DNA of 64,000 nt from Ceratopteris richardii (lineage: Eukaryota; Streptophyta; Polypodiopsida; Polypodiales; Pteridaceae): contig CM035407.1 in NCBI GenBank assembly GCA_020310875.1, positions 223,454,545-223,518,544 on the forward strand, given 5' to 3'. The position numbers were made by a program, and so were the translations under genes. The notes below the pieces were generated by a model that was not told where the DNA came from, ran no database searches, and worked only from the letters and a program-made list of their open reading frames with translations. This document shows, piece after piece, positions 46,640-57,282 of this stretch (position 1 is its first letter; the number at the start of each line of letters is the position of its first letter).

Positions 46640-47800
46640 ACCCTTTGGTGTTCTTCGGTGTGGGATTAGGCAAGAAGACCTGAAGGGGATCTGCCTTACT
46701 CGAGAGATGTTTGGCCCTAAGCCATCCCTTGAATCCCTCCAACAATGGTTCCATAAGGAGTGGTTTTTGTGTGGATTAGCTGTTAGCAAGTGTTAGTTTT
46801 TATTGGCAAACCATGTGCTTGTGGTTTTTGAAAATGAATACATGGCCTTTGAAGCCTTGCAAGTTGGCACCTGGTAGGTTTGGCGCACAACCTTATGCCT
46901 TTTCAAGCGGTTCCCAAAATTGGTTCCTAATAAGTCAAAACTACCACCGTTTCCACTCTCGGTGGGACTCCCTAACCTTCCCTACTTCCTTCATGGATTT
47001 ATTGGGGAGATTGTTTTACCCATTGGCCAACCATTAGCCTTTAGGGAAGATGTCCGTGGTTTCATATACGAAGAAGCTTATTACTCATTCAACGCGAGAT
47101 GGCATCCTCATATATGCATCGAAGTGGATGTAAACTTGGATATACCTTCATAGGCATCGGTGAAGAAAAGCCTCTCAAATAGGAATTAATGCTTGTTTTC
47201 ACTACGGGGCACAAGGCCAGAAAATCAAAAAATGCTTGTTAAGATACAAATCTGTGAGGGCAAAACAAGATCAAGAAAAGGCACAGGTTATGATTAACAA
47301 GGTTTTTGTGGCCTAGAGGGTTGAGTTGTGTGCCTATGAAGAACTTCCATTGGAATGAGAGAAAGTCAAAGAAACGCAACTCGAGGGACTAAACGATGAG
47401 GCCTTCACAAAAATAAATGTAGAAGAAGTATCTTTTGGGGAGAAGTATCTTTCATAATTTGGAAAAAGAATCCCCAAAGGTCTTTTGGGGACAAGTCCCT
47501 TCCACGCGGTTCCTGATATAAGTATCTTTCATAATCTGGAAAAAGAGGTCAATCTCTTAGACTACTCGGGCGAAATGAATCAAGAATTATGTAATAAGGA
47601 AACCACAAAGAATTGTTCCACAAGCAAACAAGACAATAAAAAAGTGCTTTGCAAAGAGGATAACCCTAACCATGAAAGATCAACTATTAGACCTACATTT
47701 CCTGACAAGGTTTTGGAATCTAATGTGATGGCTTTCTCAAAAAGGGAAACGCCCAACTTGGGTTCCCTTGGAAGAGCCTCCTCAAAGGAAGGCTAGTGTG
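46640..47800 (+). pseudogene. LINE ORF1 relic (DUF4283-type)
   Basis: Reads 'GICLTREMFGPKPSLESLQQ', 'WFHKEWFLCGLAVSKC', a TAG, 'ANHVLVVFENEYMAFEALQV', another TAG, then after a shift 'LPPFPLSVGLPNLPYFLHGF', 'GEIVLPIGQPLAFREDVRGF' and 'ARWHPHICIEVDVNLDIPS'. This is the DUF4283/zinc-knuckle-type ORF1 found in plant L1-like LINEs, thought to bind element RNA. Downstream to 47800 the frame is broken; a 103-codon open stretch (47485-47796) is polar linker. The 'GLPNLP' and 'EVDVN' landmarks are clear. Confidence 0.75.
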
Positions 47801-47879
47801 CTAGGAACTCTCGTCTTCAAGAAGAAGAGATGAAGATAAAAGCACAAAAAGGACAAGTCCTTGACAAACAAAAACCTCA

Positions 47880-48775
47880 CCCTTGGTAAATGATTGTTGT
47901 TTCGTAGGTTGTCGGACCTCCAAGAGCGTGTGTGTTTGACCAATGGCTTAGAGATAAAAATGCCAACCAAGGCTTCATCTATCTCGACATATCAAAATAA
48001 ACTGTTTTGAACTTCAAAAGAGACTTAAAAGTATGTTGGCATCTCACTTTTGGGTAACCACTCAACATCTGTGGGGGAGAGGTGGCATGATCATTGGCTT
48101 AAGGCTAGTTTGGCATACGTTTTTGGTAGAGACCTTTGTGGATCAGAACCATTGGTGGGTTGCTGCCTCTTTTAAGGGCCCTCTCCAATTCACCATTGCA
48201 TCGGTGTATGCACCGATCTAGACATGGAAATACTCGCTACATGGCATGCTTTGGACTCCCTACCCGTCGAGGTCATCCTATGTGAGGATTTTAATATGGT
48301 GGAAGTGTAGTTCGATAGATGGGATCAAAGGGGGCGAGTTTTTGATGGTCTTGAGAAAGTCATTCAACACCAAGTTAAGCTCCACCATGACTTGGTGGAA
48401 GTCAAAGATGTTCATGAATTCTCTTGGTCAAGCCTCTAGTAAAGATTTGCAAAAAGAGAGACATGATAGAAGGTATATTACACAAAACATCATTTACTAA
48501 CATAGTACCCCATCTAACTGGCCTTGATGTTTCGATGTGTTAGCAATGGAACTGGCTTCTTACCAAGCTTGATAATAAAATTGCTTACTGGAAGGGCATG
48601 CAACTCAACTTGGTAGGGCATGCAATGGTGATGAACACCTTCCTCCTATCATTGGTTACTCAAAGAGGAAAGCTCCTCTAGAAAAAATATAAGGAAACTA
48701 ACAAAGTTATTTCCCATGGCCACATGCAAGGCTCATATTGCCCATCTTCCAAGGATTTTCCATTTCACATTAGTT
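47880..48775 (+). pseudogene. LINE ORF2 relic: endonuclease and RT C-terminal part
   Basis: The endonuclease region has 'GRGGMIIGLRLVWHTFLVET', 'NHWWVAASFKGPLQFTIASV', 'YAPI', then 'DSLPVEVILCEDFNMVEV', where GDFN is CEDFN, a TAG, and 'WDQRGRVFDGLEKVIQHQVK'. These are L1-type AP endonuclease landmarks. Most of the RT is deleted after about 48450; near 48560-48700 'LDNKIAYWKGMQLNLVGHAM' and 'VMNTFLLSL' match the region after the RT fingers and palm. Homology ends near 48775, where copia sequence starts. Dead element. Confidence 0.78.
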
Positions 48776-49226
48776 GGGCTAGTTGCAATGACACTCACGT
48801 GTACACAAGTGGTTTTTTCTTCATGCTTGGTAGCTCATGCATATCTTGGTTGAGCAAGAAGCAACTTAATATGGCCACTTCTAATTGTGAGGCTAAGTAA
48901 AGAGCAGCTTTCACAACCACTCTTGAGTGTGTGTGTGGCTCAGGTGCATTTTGGTTGATTTGGGTGTTGATCAGTCTTCTACCACCACCATCTTCATTGA
49001 CATTCAAAGTGCATTGGCAATTGCGAAGAACCCTATGTTCCATTCTTGCGCTAAGCACGTTGAGGTGCATTATCATTATGTTAGAGAGAGATTATCTATT
49101 GGAGAGGTCAGTTTGGCTTATGTGCCCACACAAGATAATGTTGCTGACCTTTTCACAAAGGCTCTTTCTATGGAGAAGTTTGAAGCTTTCCACAAAGCTT
49201 TGGGCTTGATTCCTTTTGTGGATTGA
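48776..49226 (+). pseudogene. Cop-A-family RNase H fragment, plus strand
   Basis: 'SWASCNDTHVYTSGFFFMLG', 'SSCISWLSKKQLNMATSNCE', a TAA, then 'VWLRCILVDLGVDQSSTTTI', 'IDIQSALAIAKNPMFHSCAK' and 'YHYVRERLSIGEVSLAYVPT', ending 'FTKALSMEKFEAFHKALGL' with a natural stop at 49224-49226. D of the 'TDSQS' motif is kept but Thr is Ile. It is joined to LINE sequence on the left and to a Cop-G gag fragment (about 49290) on the right; no LTR is attached. Confidence 0.88.
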
Positions 49227-49289
49227 TATCTTTCCACATGGTTTGGCACTTCCTTATACATGAGTTCCAACTCTTTGTTGTGGTGTCAG

Positions 49290-49670
49290 AAGAAATGAAA
49301 AAAGCTTGATCTATGTGGAGATCGACTCATCTCAAAACATCATCATCATAAGAATGAGGTGCAAGTATGTGTTTAACATGGTCATCAACATGCGTCCTCC
49401 TTTGGAATTCTTCAAGGATGAAAGTTTTTATTTAAATGGACTTGCTTCTGAAAATGAAAATGCTCCATGTTCTTCTTCTAAGATTTACTTCATCTCTTCT
49501 CACATTTCCATTTCTATCTCTATCCTTGCTTCCACCATGTTGTTGGGTTCTTTCCGTGCCCTTAATCTTAGATATTGCATGCACCTCCACTAAGTGTGGT
49601 ATCCATAGGCTTCTTCAAAATTTACTCACTTGGAAGAGCACTAGGAATATCGTTATAAAGAAGTTTTCTT
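49290..49670 (-). pseudogene. Third copy of the Cop-G gag zinc-knuckle module
   Basis: Matches 11940-12380 and 23150-23530 ('gatctatgtgg', 'ctcaaaacatcatcatca', 'catggtcatcaacatgcgt', 'ccatgttgttgggttcttt', 'cttggaagagcactaggaat') with a short internal deletion. On the minus strand it is gag nucleocapsid relic. The plus-strand open frames here are shadows. Confidence 0.7.
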
Positions 49671-50528
49671 CAAGAAATGCTAGTAAATTCAACATCCCTT
49701 CTGCTCCCCCCCTTTTTTTTCCTTTCTAGTAATTCGCTATATAGAATGAAATTTTCTCCTGTTGCACAAACAATTCCATTCGTATGTTGTAGAATTAAAC
49801 GCTCCTCTTACACAAACAATTCGTGTGTTATATCGTGATTAATTAATGTTCTTCTTGTTCATGTGCGCTTATTCTTGCTCATGTGTGTTAATGTGTGCCT
49901 GTCTCGGCGTACAAGTTTCTATGTTGCATGAACGTGAAGGATTCTCATGGGTTCTAAAGCTAAAGTCTTTTATAATGATGCAAATATATGAGTACACAAA
50001 TATATGTGAAGCCAATTAAAAGATTGCTAAGGAGAAGGATACGGGCTTTCTTTGAGAGATTGATTGTGCGCTGAAGCAAACCTATGGATGGATTCATGGA
50101 ACTTGTACATAAATTTAATTTGCAAGGATTGTCCTAGGAATTTGCATAGATGGGGGGAGAGAGAGATGTGTGTGAATGATTCATGATATATATAGACGTG
50201 TGTGATTAGATTCATGGTACATATAGACTTGTGTGAATAGACGTGTTCACACTAGTCCACACAATAGACGTGTGTAAGAAAAGGATTTCCCGTAAAGTTC
50301 GCAATGATTCATTCTTTGATGTTCACACTAGTCCACACAATAGACGTGTGTGAATGATTCATGCTATATATATAGATTCTATGTAAGGAAAGGACGCCCC
50401 GTAAAGTTCGCAATGATTCATTCTTTGGTGTTCTCCACACAATGGAAATGATTCATGGGGCTTCAAGAGGGGTTTTGGGCGATGCCATATTCCTAGTGCT
50501 CTTCCAAGTGAGTAAATTTTGATATTCC
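49613..50528. repeat. Inverted pair: gag piece at 49613-49651 and 50484-50528
   Basis: 'aaaatttactcacttggaag' with 'agcactaggaatat' at 49613-49651 returns as its reverse complement ('atattcctagtgct', 'cttccaagtgag') near 50486-50522. The arms enclose about 830 bases that include one unit of the 57-64 kb repeat family. Confidence 0.75.
49680..50135 (+). repeat. Isolated unit of the 57-64 kb repeat family
   Basis: Shares 'cacaaacaattccattc', 'tatgttgtagaattaaac', 'agtttctatgttgcatgaac' and 'gattgctaaggagaaggata' with 57930-58460. Downstream, 50150-50440 contains short imperfect repeats ('agacgtgtgtgaatgattca', 'gtaaagttcgcaatgattca'). 50530-51143 shows no supported feature. Confidence 0.7.
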
Positions 50529-51143
50529 TAGTCGCCCTAAACTTTGATAGAGACTTCATCATGGAGCTCAAGGATTTTAGAGAGGCTTCAAATGACGCCT
50601 TCATATTGAACCTGGGCGTCATTTATACCCCCAAATATATATGAAGTTAGAGATGGACCTTAGAGGTTGATGTTAATAATAGAAGACAAATGGTAAAGTG
50701 GGATGACAATTGGCGATGTAGTTTTTGAACACTTGGCAGCTAAGTGAAAGACTTGGAAGCTGAGTTCAAAGGCTCGGAAGTTGAGCTGGAGCTGAGTCAT
50801 AATTTGACTGTTCAGTTAAAACACACATTTTTTTTGTTTTGGTAAATTTTTAAACTTTAACTGAAATTTCTAAATTTTAAACTTGTGCTTTGACATACGA
50901 GAGTTTAATGACAATTAGTTGGCATGCAATTTCGCATAGCTGCAACTTTTGATCGAGGCTTTAAAAGGGCTCGGGGCTTTTCATATTCTGAATACGCAAG
51001 TCGACAGTCACTGAAAACCTATCAGCTCAGTGCGACGATGACTCAGTCGGGTATTGTTGCATACAACTTCAACTTCGTGACTCACTTTGTGTAAGACTCA
51101 AGTGCAGTGCAGTGTGCTTGTTTAGAAGTTACAACTCACCTTT

Positions 51144-51231
51144 GCAATGCGCGACATGTGTGTTGTGGGCTATGAGTCATCACCTTCGCAATGTGCGATA
51201 TGAGTGTTGTGGGCTATGAGTCATCACGTAT
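51144..51231. repeat. Tandem pair of 44-bp units
   Basis: Both units contain 'gtgttgtgggctatgagtca'; offset 44 (51144 and 51188). Region 51232-52290 has no gene I can support; the short frames there are not conserved-looking. Confidence 0.85.
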
Positions 51232-52295
51232 CTGTGTTGAGCACTTGTTGTTTATCTTGTATCAGGGTGCCTTGCGCATAAAAGTCAAGAGCTTGAAGTT
51301 TGAGAGTCAGTCTGGAGTCAAGACTTGGGCCTGAATAAGAAAACGGTAAAATCAGTAGCCAATGTCTATTATTTTTTTCTTCTCTTTGGATTCATTCATC
51401 ACGCCTGAATGCACAATAGACTCATATGGTACCCCTACAGGAAAGTGAAGAAAAGGGGTTGTACTTGCATTATATGTGGTTCTGTGCATTAGTCGGAGTG
51501 CCGTTCTTATTGATACACTTGCATAACTGTGCAGGCAGTATCTGTGGGGACATCCTTTGATGTATGCAATTGTACCTACATGATCGGAGAAGCACGCTTT
51601 GCATGGCACTACACGTATGAGAAGGAGAAAGATAGTTTTTAGCCAAGGAAGATGGATGGTAATCTACATTTTTGTAACCCAAACTTGTGCCACCTTCCTT
51701 AGATTATCTAAAGTCAATTTTTCCAGAGTACACAGAAAAGATGATGGAGAGGATCAACAACTAGAAGAAGATAGAGAGGATCAACAATGAGAAGTTTACA
51801 CTCTTTAATGCCTTCTAGAGAGTGTGCTCAAATGGATCTTGAACGGAGATCTTATTTGAACCATGTAAAAGCTTTTGCTCTTCAAGTGTCAACATAAGAC
51901 ATGTCTCAACACGTTAAACTTGAAGATCTGAAACAGAGACAGCATTACCTCTTGATATTTTCAGCATTGGATTTTTCTTCGACGATGCTAGAGGTTGCAT
52001 AGATCTCACCAACTTTTGCGTACTTCTTTTGGTGTTGTGAATTATGATGCCATACTCATCATCCTTGACGCTATTGTCTAGGAAAGCACTTTACTTGATT
52101 CAAGCTCACCTTTCACATGGCTCCTTTAAGAGGAAATCTTTGAACTCAGTAACGATGAGGTGAAGTAGTAGAATGCAAAAAAGCCGGACAGTGAAGAGAA
52201 CATTTATAGCATGTCTTGTGTTGCAAAGATCTTGCAACAATGACACAGATAGCATCTAGAAGGGAGGAGAAAAGAAAGTCCATATAGTATTCGAA

Positions 52296-52527
52296 GTGCT
52301 TATGAGGAAGAGGAATGAAAAAGGTGCTGGTGTGAAGCTGCTTCATTATCCTCCATGCCCACAACCAAAAAAGATAGCAGGTTTGGCAAAACATATAGAT
52401 CTATATTTTCTAACAGTGTTATGGCAAGATGAAGTGGGGGGCTTGCAGGTATGTCAAGATGGATGTTGGATCAGTGTGAATCTCAATGTGTTTTCCACGG
52501 TTGTCAATATTCGAGGCATCTTCCAGG
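52296..52527 (+). pseudogene. 2-oxoglutarate/Fe(II) dioxygenase single-exon fragment
   Basis: The plus-strand frame reads 'VKLLHYPPCPQPKKIAGLAK', 'HIDLYFLTVLWQDEVGGLQV', 'QDGCWISVNLNVFS' and 'VVNIRGIFQ'. That is the core of the plant 2OG-FeII_Oxy fold, with the first two metal ligands as H-x-D (HID). It ends at CAG|gtaata, where many plant 2OGD genes have an intron after 'VNIGDILQ'. The last exon with the second His and the R-x-S motif was not found downstream to 54 kb, and there is no clear upstream exon. It is most likely an orphaned gene fragment; the substrate class cannot be told. The frame here is undamaged, so a gene with a very long intron is not excluded. Confidence 0.65.
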
Positions 52528-52799
52528 TAATAGACTAAATTATCTTCTTAATTGCTTTACTTACATGAACTCATGACATGGATTACATTTGTGATTGCCG
52601 TAAGACAACAGTGCTGAAGTACAGTGCTGAATATGCAAAGGATAATAATCTGCCTAAGTGCAGAATGGTTAAAAATTATGGACCTGCATCTTGAAACAAG
52701 TGTTACAGACACTAGCAATTTATGTAGTGTTATCGATGCATCTTTCTGCATATTATGTGAAAGATCTCCTTATTTTCTTTTTTTGTATAAACTATAATA

Positions 52800-52813
52800 A
52801 TAATAATAATAAT
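52800..52813. repeat. Short (TAA)n run
   Basis: Four to five TAA repeats in AT-rich DNA. The rest of 52528-53632 shows no gene or repeat I can support. Confidence 0.7.
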
Positions 52814-53632
52814 TAAGAATGTCCTTTTATTTATGCTTACAACTTCAAGGCAACGTTTAACATGCATAGCTTTCCTTAGAAACAGAGAATGGACTTGTGA
52901 ACTTAAATGGAATGCTGAATCTATCATAGAAGTGTACTGTAAATTCTATGGTTATAAATAATCATGAGATAATCCATGTTGTCAATCGATAATGAGATAA
53001 ACACCTATCACCATTATGTTTTTAGATGTTATTACCATGTAGTATATTTGGAAACTTGATTATTGAATGTGGTAGTTATTGAAAACTAGTGATTAGCTCT
53101 CGATATTGGTGCTCGTGTGCATTTTTATATTATGGGGTTAGTGAGCTTATAGTTGCACTTTCATTTTAGGAAAATTTGGGGTTGTCTCGATTCTTCCTAG
53201 GATATTAGTGAGAAAGGAAATTCTGGCCTGAAATAGTTTAAGAAATTTTTTAAGAAAATCACCCCTCCAACTCACCTATGTATTTTTTGACGAAAACCTT
53301 TATGGAATTCCTTTCTAGAAAAAATATCTTGCATCATGTTTGGAGAGTGAGTATAGGTGTTAAACACACACTTTTCAGCTATGCAGAAGTATACTGTTAT
53401 GCATTCCATTATTGTCACGAAATTGATTAAGTACATTTTGAATTTTTTGGCACATTAGGTCATTGTTAAAGTGAAGAATGGATTATCTTCCAAGCATTTG
53501 CTCTTTTTCTTGACCACATAAGTTGCAACAATAATTTTATGTGTCCATGTGTGTTTATACGTGGAGAACGGAAAAAGATTCTTTATCTTGTTTAAGAAAT
53601 CTTTTGCCATTTTTCCAATGTATTAAAAGGAA

Positions 53633-53945
53633 ATACATGAGCAATTCGTATCAAAATTTCAGTTAATGCATGATTCAAAGCATTTTCACTGCCACAAAAG
53701 TCTTCATTCTTGTCAAGTTCTCATTAGCGATGAAACGCATATTGATATCAAGTTCTCATTAGCAATGACCTCATGAGAATTGTAGATCAAAATTGCATTT
53801 AATGTATTATTCAAAAAATTTCCCATTTAAAGGACATGTGATAAAGCACATATTAATATCAAGTTCTCATTAGCAATGAAGCTCATGAGAAATTTAGATC
53901 GAAATTGCATTCAATGCATTATTCAAAGAGTTTCCCATTTAAAAT
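53633..53945. repeat. Tandem repeat, about 111-bp unit, two to three copies
   Basis: 'atatcaagttctcattagca' at about 53746 and 53857, each followed by 'atgag', 'aaattgcattYaatg' and 'tttcccatttaaa'; offset 111 bases. A more diverged partial copy precedes them (about 53633-53738). Confidence 0.8.
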
Positions 53946-54097
53946 AAATGTTTGGCGTCTGCAATATCTATAATATATAAAGGTAGATTTAATATTGTAA
54001 AACCATATGTATATGTGAATGGCTGAAGCCGTATTATTTGTGAAAAAGCTTCAAAAGAAGCTCAACTTTGATGCCCAGACTTCATGGTCATTTTTTT

Positions 54098-54392
54098 TTT
54101 AAAATGGAGGTTCGGCCAAGGCCTACTCCCCCGGACTTTAACTTTGAAATTGCAACTGTACAATGAAGGGCATAGTACCCATGGGACCCCCCTTATCCCA
54201 CAAGAACAGGGGTTTACAAGACTGGGTTGAATGGTCACAACTACCGCAGGGCTAGTCAAACGATGGCACATCAGCCATATACTTCATCATTCCAGGTTAT
54301 ACATGTCCCTTCCATGTGGCCGGCAGGGATTGAACCCTCGCCCCTGCCTCAGGAGGCGAGAGGCCCAACCAGTTGCCTTAACGGCCTGGGAC
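54098..54392 (-). mobile_element. tRNA-derived SINE, full length with TSDs
   Basis: The minus strand starts at 54392 with a tRNA-like head: A-box-like 'ggcaactggttgg' (complement around 54365-54377) and B box GGTTCAATCCC (complement 54327-54337). A unique body follows, ending '..ggccgaacctccatttt' and a poly-A run (54091-54100 as T). The 16-base direct repeat 'tcatggtcattttttt' flanks it at 54082-54097 and 54393-54408. The RNA polymerase III boxes, A tail and long target duplication define a SINE mobilised by a LINE. The family name is not known to me. A second, partial copy lies at 5812-5918. Confidence 0.85.
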
Positions 54393-54408
54393 TCATGGTC
54401 ATTTTTTT

Positions 54409-55580
54409 GAAGCGCAGGGTTGGGCGTCAAATTTAAGCCCTGGGAAGGGAGAGGGAGAGAGAGATGAAAAGGATTCCAGTTAGCAATGATTCATCCAATG
54501 GTAATTTGGGCATTTTTTGAAATTTGGGCATCCGGTGGACGTCGGACACGTCACACCAGTGAGTAGTGGGCTGCCGCCTTATTTCTCCATGTACCAGCTT
54601 ACCAACCACTTCTCACTCAAAGAGGCGGACTACACTTGGCAATGGTCAATGGTTGCGCTCTGAAATTTCATTCCTGATTATCTGATATGGTACGTTCAAC
54701 ATTGCTATATGCCTCGGCCCTCATCTCCATGTGACATGGGGTATCGGGGCTGCCCAGGACCAAAGCGTGGACATCCTTTGTGATGCCCACACCCTCTAAA
54801 TGGGCAGCAAAGGATGCACAAATTACCATTGGATGCCCATTTTGGTCATCAATCTTGAGCCCTGCTGGCAGTGGCACAATAGCATTTTTGCTCTCAGGTT
54901 TTTGAAAATTGAATGGTGAAATTTCGTGATTTTTCTGAGTTGCGCGCCGTTTCAGGCTTGGTTGAAATTTATTATCCATGGACGATAGGTGCGAAACCTG
55001 CATCAATAAGCCTCGAAAATTCGCACTCCGTGGTTATAAAACCACTTGAGAAGTATATCTACAGTGTACACTGCTCTACAGATTACGTTGAAATTTTTTG
55101 TGCGTACTATAGTCTACACTGCTCTACAAGAATACAACCGTTGAGTCTCTACCGTTGAAACACAACACAGACTACTCTCTACAGTGGTGAGTCGACTGAG
55201 CTCTTCTACAGAGAACTTACAATGCTATGAATTTTACCTTGAGATTCTGCACGCGATCGCTATTAGATTTATGTTGGATAGACCTTCGGCTTTAGAAACT
55301 GATGAAGAGAGCTCTGACAAAACTGTTCTTTGAAAATGTTTCTTGCATGCACAAGATGGCTTTGCAATATGGCTTCGTAGGATTCACTTCGTTTTACCAC
55401 TGCGATAACTTGTTCAATCAGAATGCATTCAGTCAAGAAGTATTCCTGCTGATCAGAGCTTCTTCTATATTTTCTTAGTGTTGAGTAGAAGGAACTATTC
55501 AAGAGTTTTTGTCTTGCAAACCCTGCCTGAGAGAAGTTTTCTTAGTCTATGACTAGTGAAAGACTACAGTCGACTGAGCT
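54409..55580. other. Unassigned region with one unrecognised 112-codon frame
   Basis: The minus-strand frame 54668-55006 ('LPAGLKIDDQNGHPMVICAS' within) has less biased composition than its surroundings, but I recognise no domain. 'gtcgactgagctc' occurs twice (about 55187 and 55572), and 'acactgctctaca' near 55068 and 55117, suggesting a small inserted or duplicated unit just ahead of the PEPCK fragment. Confidence 0.25.
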
Positions 55581-55587
55581 CACTGCT

Positions 55588-56546
55588 TGACTTAATATGC
55601 GAGAAAAGATATGGTGATACCTGGTACTCACTATGCAGGAGAAATGAAGAAAGGGCTATTTAGCCTCATGCACTATTTGATGCCCAAAAGAGGAGTCCTC
55701 TCTGTGCATTCTGGATGCAATGTTGGAAAAGATAGGGGTGTGGCCTTAGGTACCGATAAGACCACACTTTCAACTGATGATAAACATTGTTGGAGCGGCA
55801 ACAAAGTTTCCAAAATTGAAGGAGGCTGCTATGCTAAGTGTGCATTGATCTTGCTTAGGAGAAGGAGCCAGGCATCTAGAATGCCATCAAATTTTGGACA
55901 GGTGATGTGCTCAATATGTGGTTGATTTGTGCTTCTTTGAGTGCAAAGGCTTGATATGAAACTTGGCTTTATTTTTAGTTTTGGAGTGTGGCTTTTGATG
56001 AACACACTATGGGGAAAGATCTGTGACAGGTATTGGCGAATACCTTGATCTTGCATGTATTTGTATAGCAGGGCTAGATTGTGTTGTCGAGAGTTGTTTG
56101 AAGATGCAAAGGAATGCATCATCCATTTCTCTTGGCTCTGCTTGTTTGTTTGTTCGTAAATAATAATTGAACTCAGTCTGAGTATGTAGATGATGCTATT
56201 CCCTGTATGTGAAATGGTTGCATTCATTTTTCTTTTTTTTCTTTTGAATTTTTAGTTGATGATGAGAATACCTTGATCATTTGTAATATGGTGGAAGATG
56301 GTCCTGACTTTGTTTCTGTAATTCTGATGTGTATTTACTGTGACCTCTTATTGCTTGGTTTCATCTAACAGAGAACACAAGAAACTGTTATTAAATCGAA
56401 CACAGTCCTAATGCAAAGATTCAATGCATCGGTCCTCATGCCAAGAATGTGATACTCCTAGCATGAGATGCCAAGAATGTGATACTCCTAGCAAGCTTGC
56501 CCTGCCCTTGACAATGTATAATTTTATCAGTGGATACACAGCCTTG
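55588..56546 (+). pseudogene. PEP carboxykinase (ATP) gene fragment, three exons
   Basis: PEPCK converts oxaloacetate to PEP in gluconeogenesis. Exon a (about 55588-55901) reads '[20 protein letters not shown]', '[13 protein letters not shown]', '[15 protein letters not shown]' and '[11 protein letters not shown]'. The P-loop is destroyed: five residues (FFGLS in relatives) are gone and GTGKTT reads GTDKTT. A 2-base insertion and two stops follow. Exon b (55979-56029) keeps 'FDEHT' and 'SVT' remnants. Exon c (56372-56546) reads 'IEHSPNAKIQCIGPHAKNVI', a repeated 28-29-base stretch, then 'LTMYNFISGYTAL'. Donor and acceptor sites (gtgatg/ttttag, gtattg/ctaacag, gtaagt) and phases match across all three, so it arose from genomic DNA, not from a processed mRNA. 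No upstream or downstream exons were found. Confidence 0.88.
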
Positions 56547-56601
56547 GTAAGTACTTTTATTGTTTATTGCGTGTTTGTGTATGTATGGTATATGAGACAA
56601 T

Positions 56602-56657
56602 GTGTGTGTGTGTGTGAGAGAGAGAAAGAGAGAGGAAGGGAGAGGGAGAGGGAGATG
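56602..56657. repeat. (GT)n(GA)n microsatellite
   Basis: A GT run followed by GA/GGGA repeats. A similar GA run occurs at 58910-58927. The open frame 56849-57256 (135 codons) just downstream has no domain I recognise and I do not call it as a gene. Confidence 0.9.
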
Positions 56658-57282
56658 AACCTTGACATAGTCAAGAACTCATCGATCTACATGTCCGTGT
56701 GATTGAACCTGGTTGCTCACATATGATCATGATTGATTCACAATTTAGATGTAGATTTTTGTGTACGACAATTTATGCTCGTCTCAATCCTATGGAGTGC
56801 ATGGTAGAGGATGCCCACTCTTGATGCAAGGGCATCACAAAGATTTTAGTGATGCCCAAGTCTGCGCATCAATTTTGGGCAGTGCCGATGGAGCAATTTT
56901 TTGCGTTGGTCAAAGATGCCGACGGCACAGAAACTTCGTTAATTACTGAGAGCACAAGTAGACTCATGAAGAAGGTTCAACGATTGTCAAATTCGCCAGT
57001 GCATAGCTCTAATTGCTATCGGGTCCTTCACCTTTCTCTATTGCACTCTACCCCCGAGCTATGGCATGAGGGGATTTCGGTCTATGGCCAAGGGCGCTAC
57101 ACACCTTCCCTACATTCTTGGGCCTTTTCGTTTGTCGTTGGCGGTTTCATTCAATTCCTTGGCACGTGGCTATGCCTATCCATTTGCGCAAATTTTCTTC
57201 ATGTGTCGCAATTTTTGAGCTCTACCGCAAAATTCTCGAGCTTGGTGTGTGTTTAGCGAGTGCCAACTAGTGTTTGCGTGTG

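Noticed and set aside
47485..47796. 103-codon open frame as an independent gene
   Set aside because: It lies between LINE ORF1 and endonuclease and has the polar composition of an ORF1 linker; no domain of its own.
54327..54392. Possible tRNA gene
   Set aside because: Internal A/B boxes are present, but there is no acceptor-stem pairing and the sequence continues into a SINE body with an A tail.
54668..55006. 112-codon minus-strand frame as a gene
   Set aside because: Composition is plausible, but no family or flanking exon could be recognised.
56849..57256. 135-codon open frame as a gene
   Set aside because: No recognised domain, no splice or start context, and it borders the repeat array; evidence too weak.
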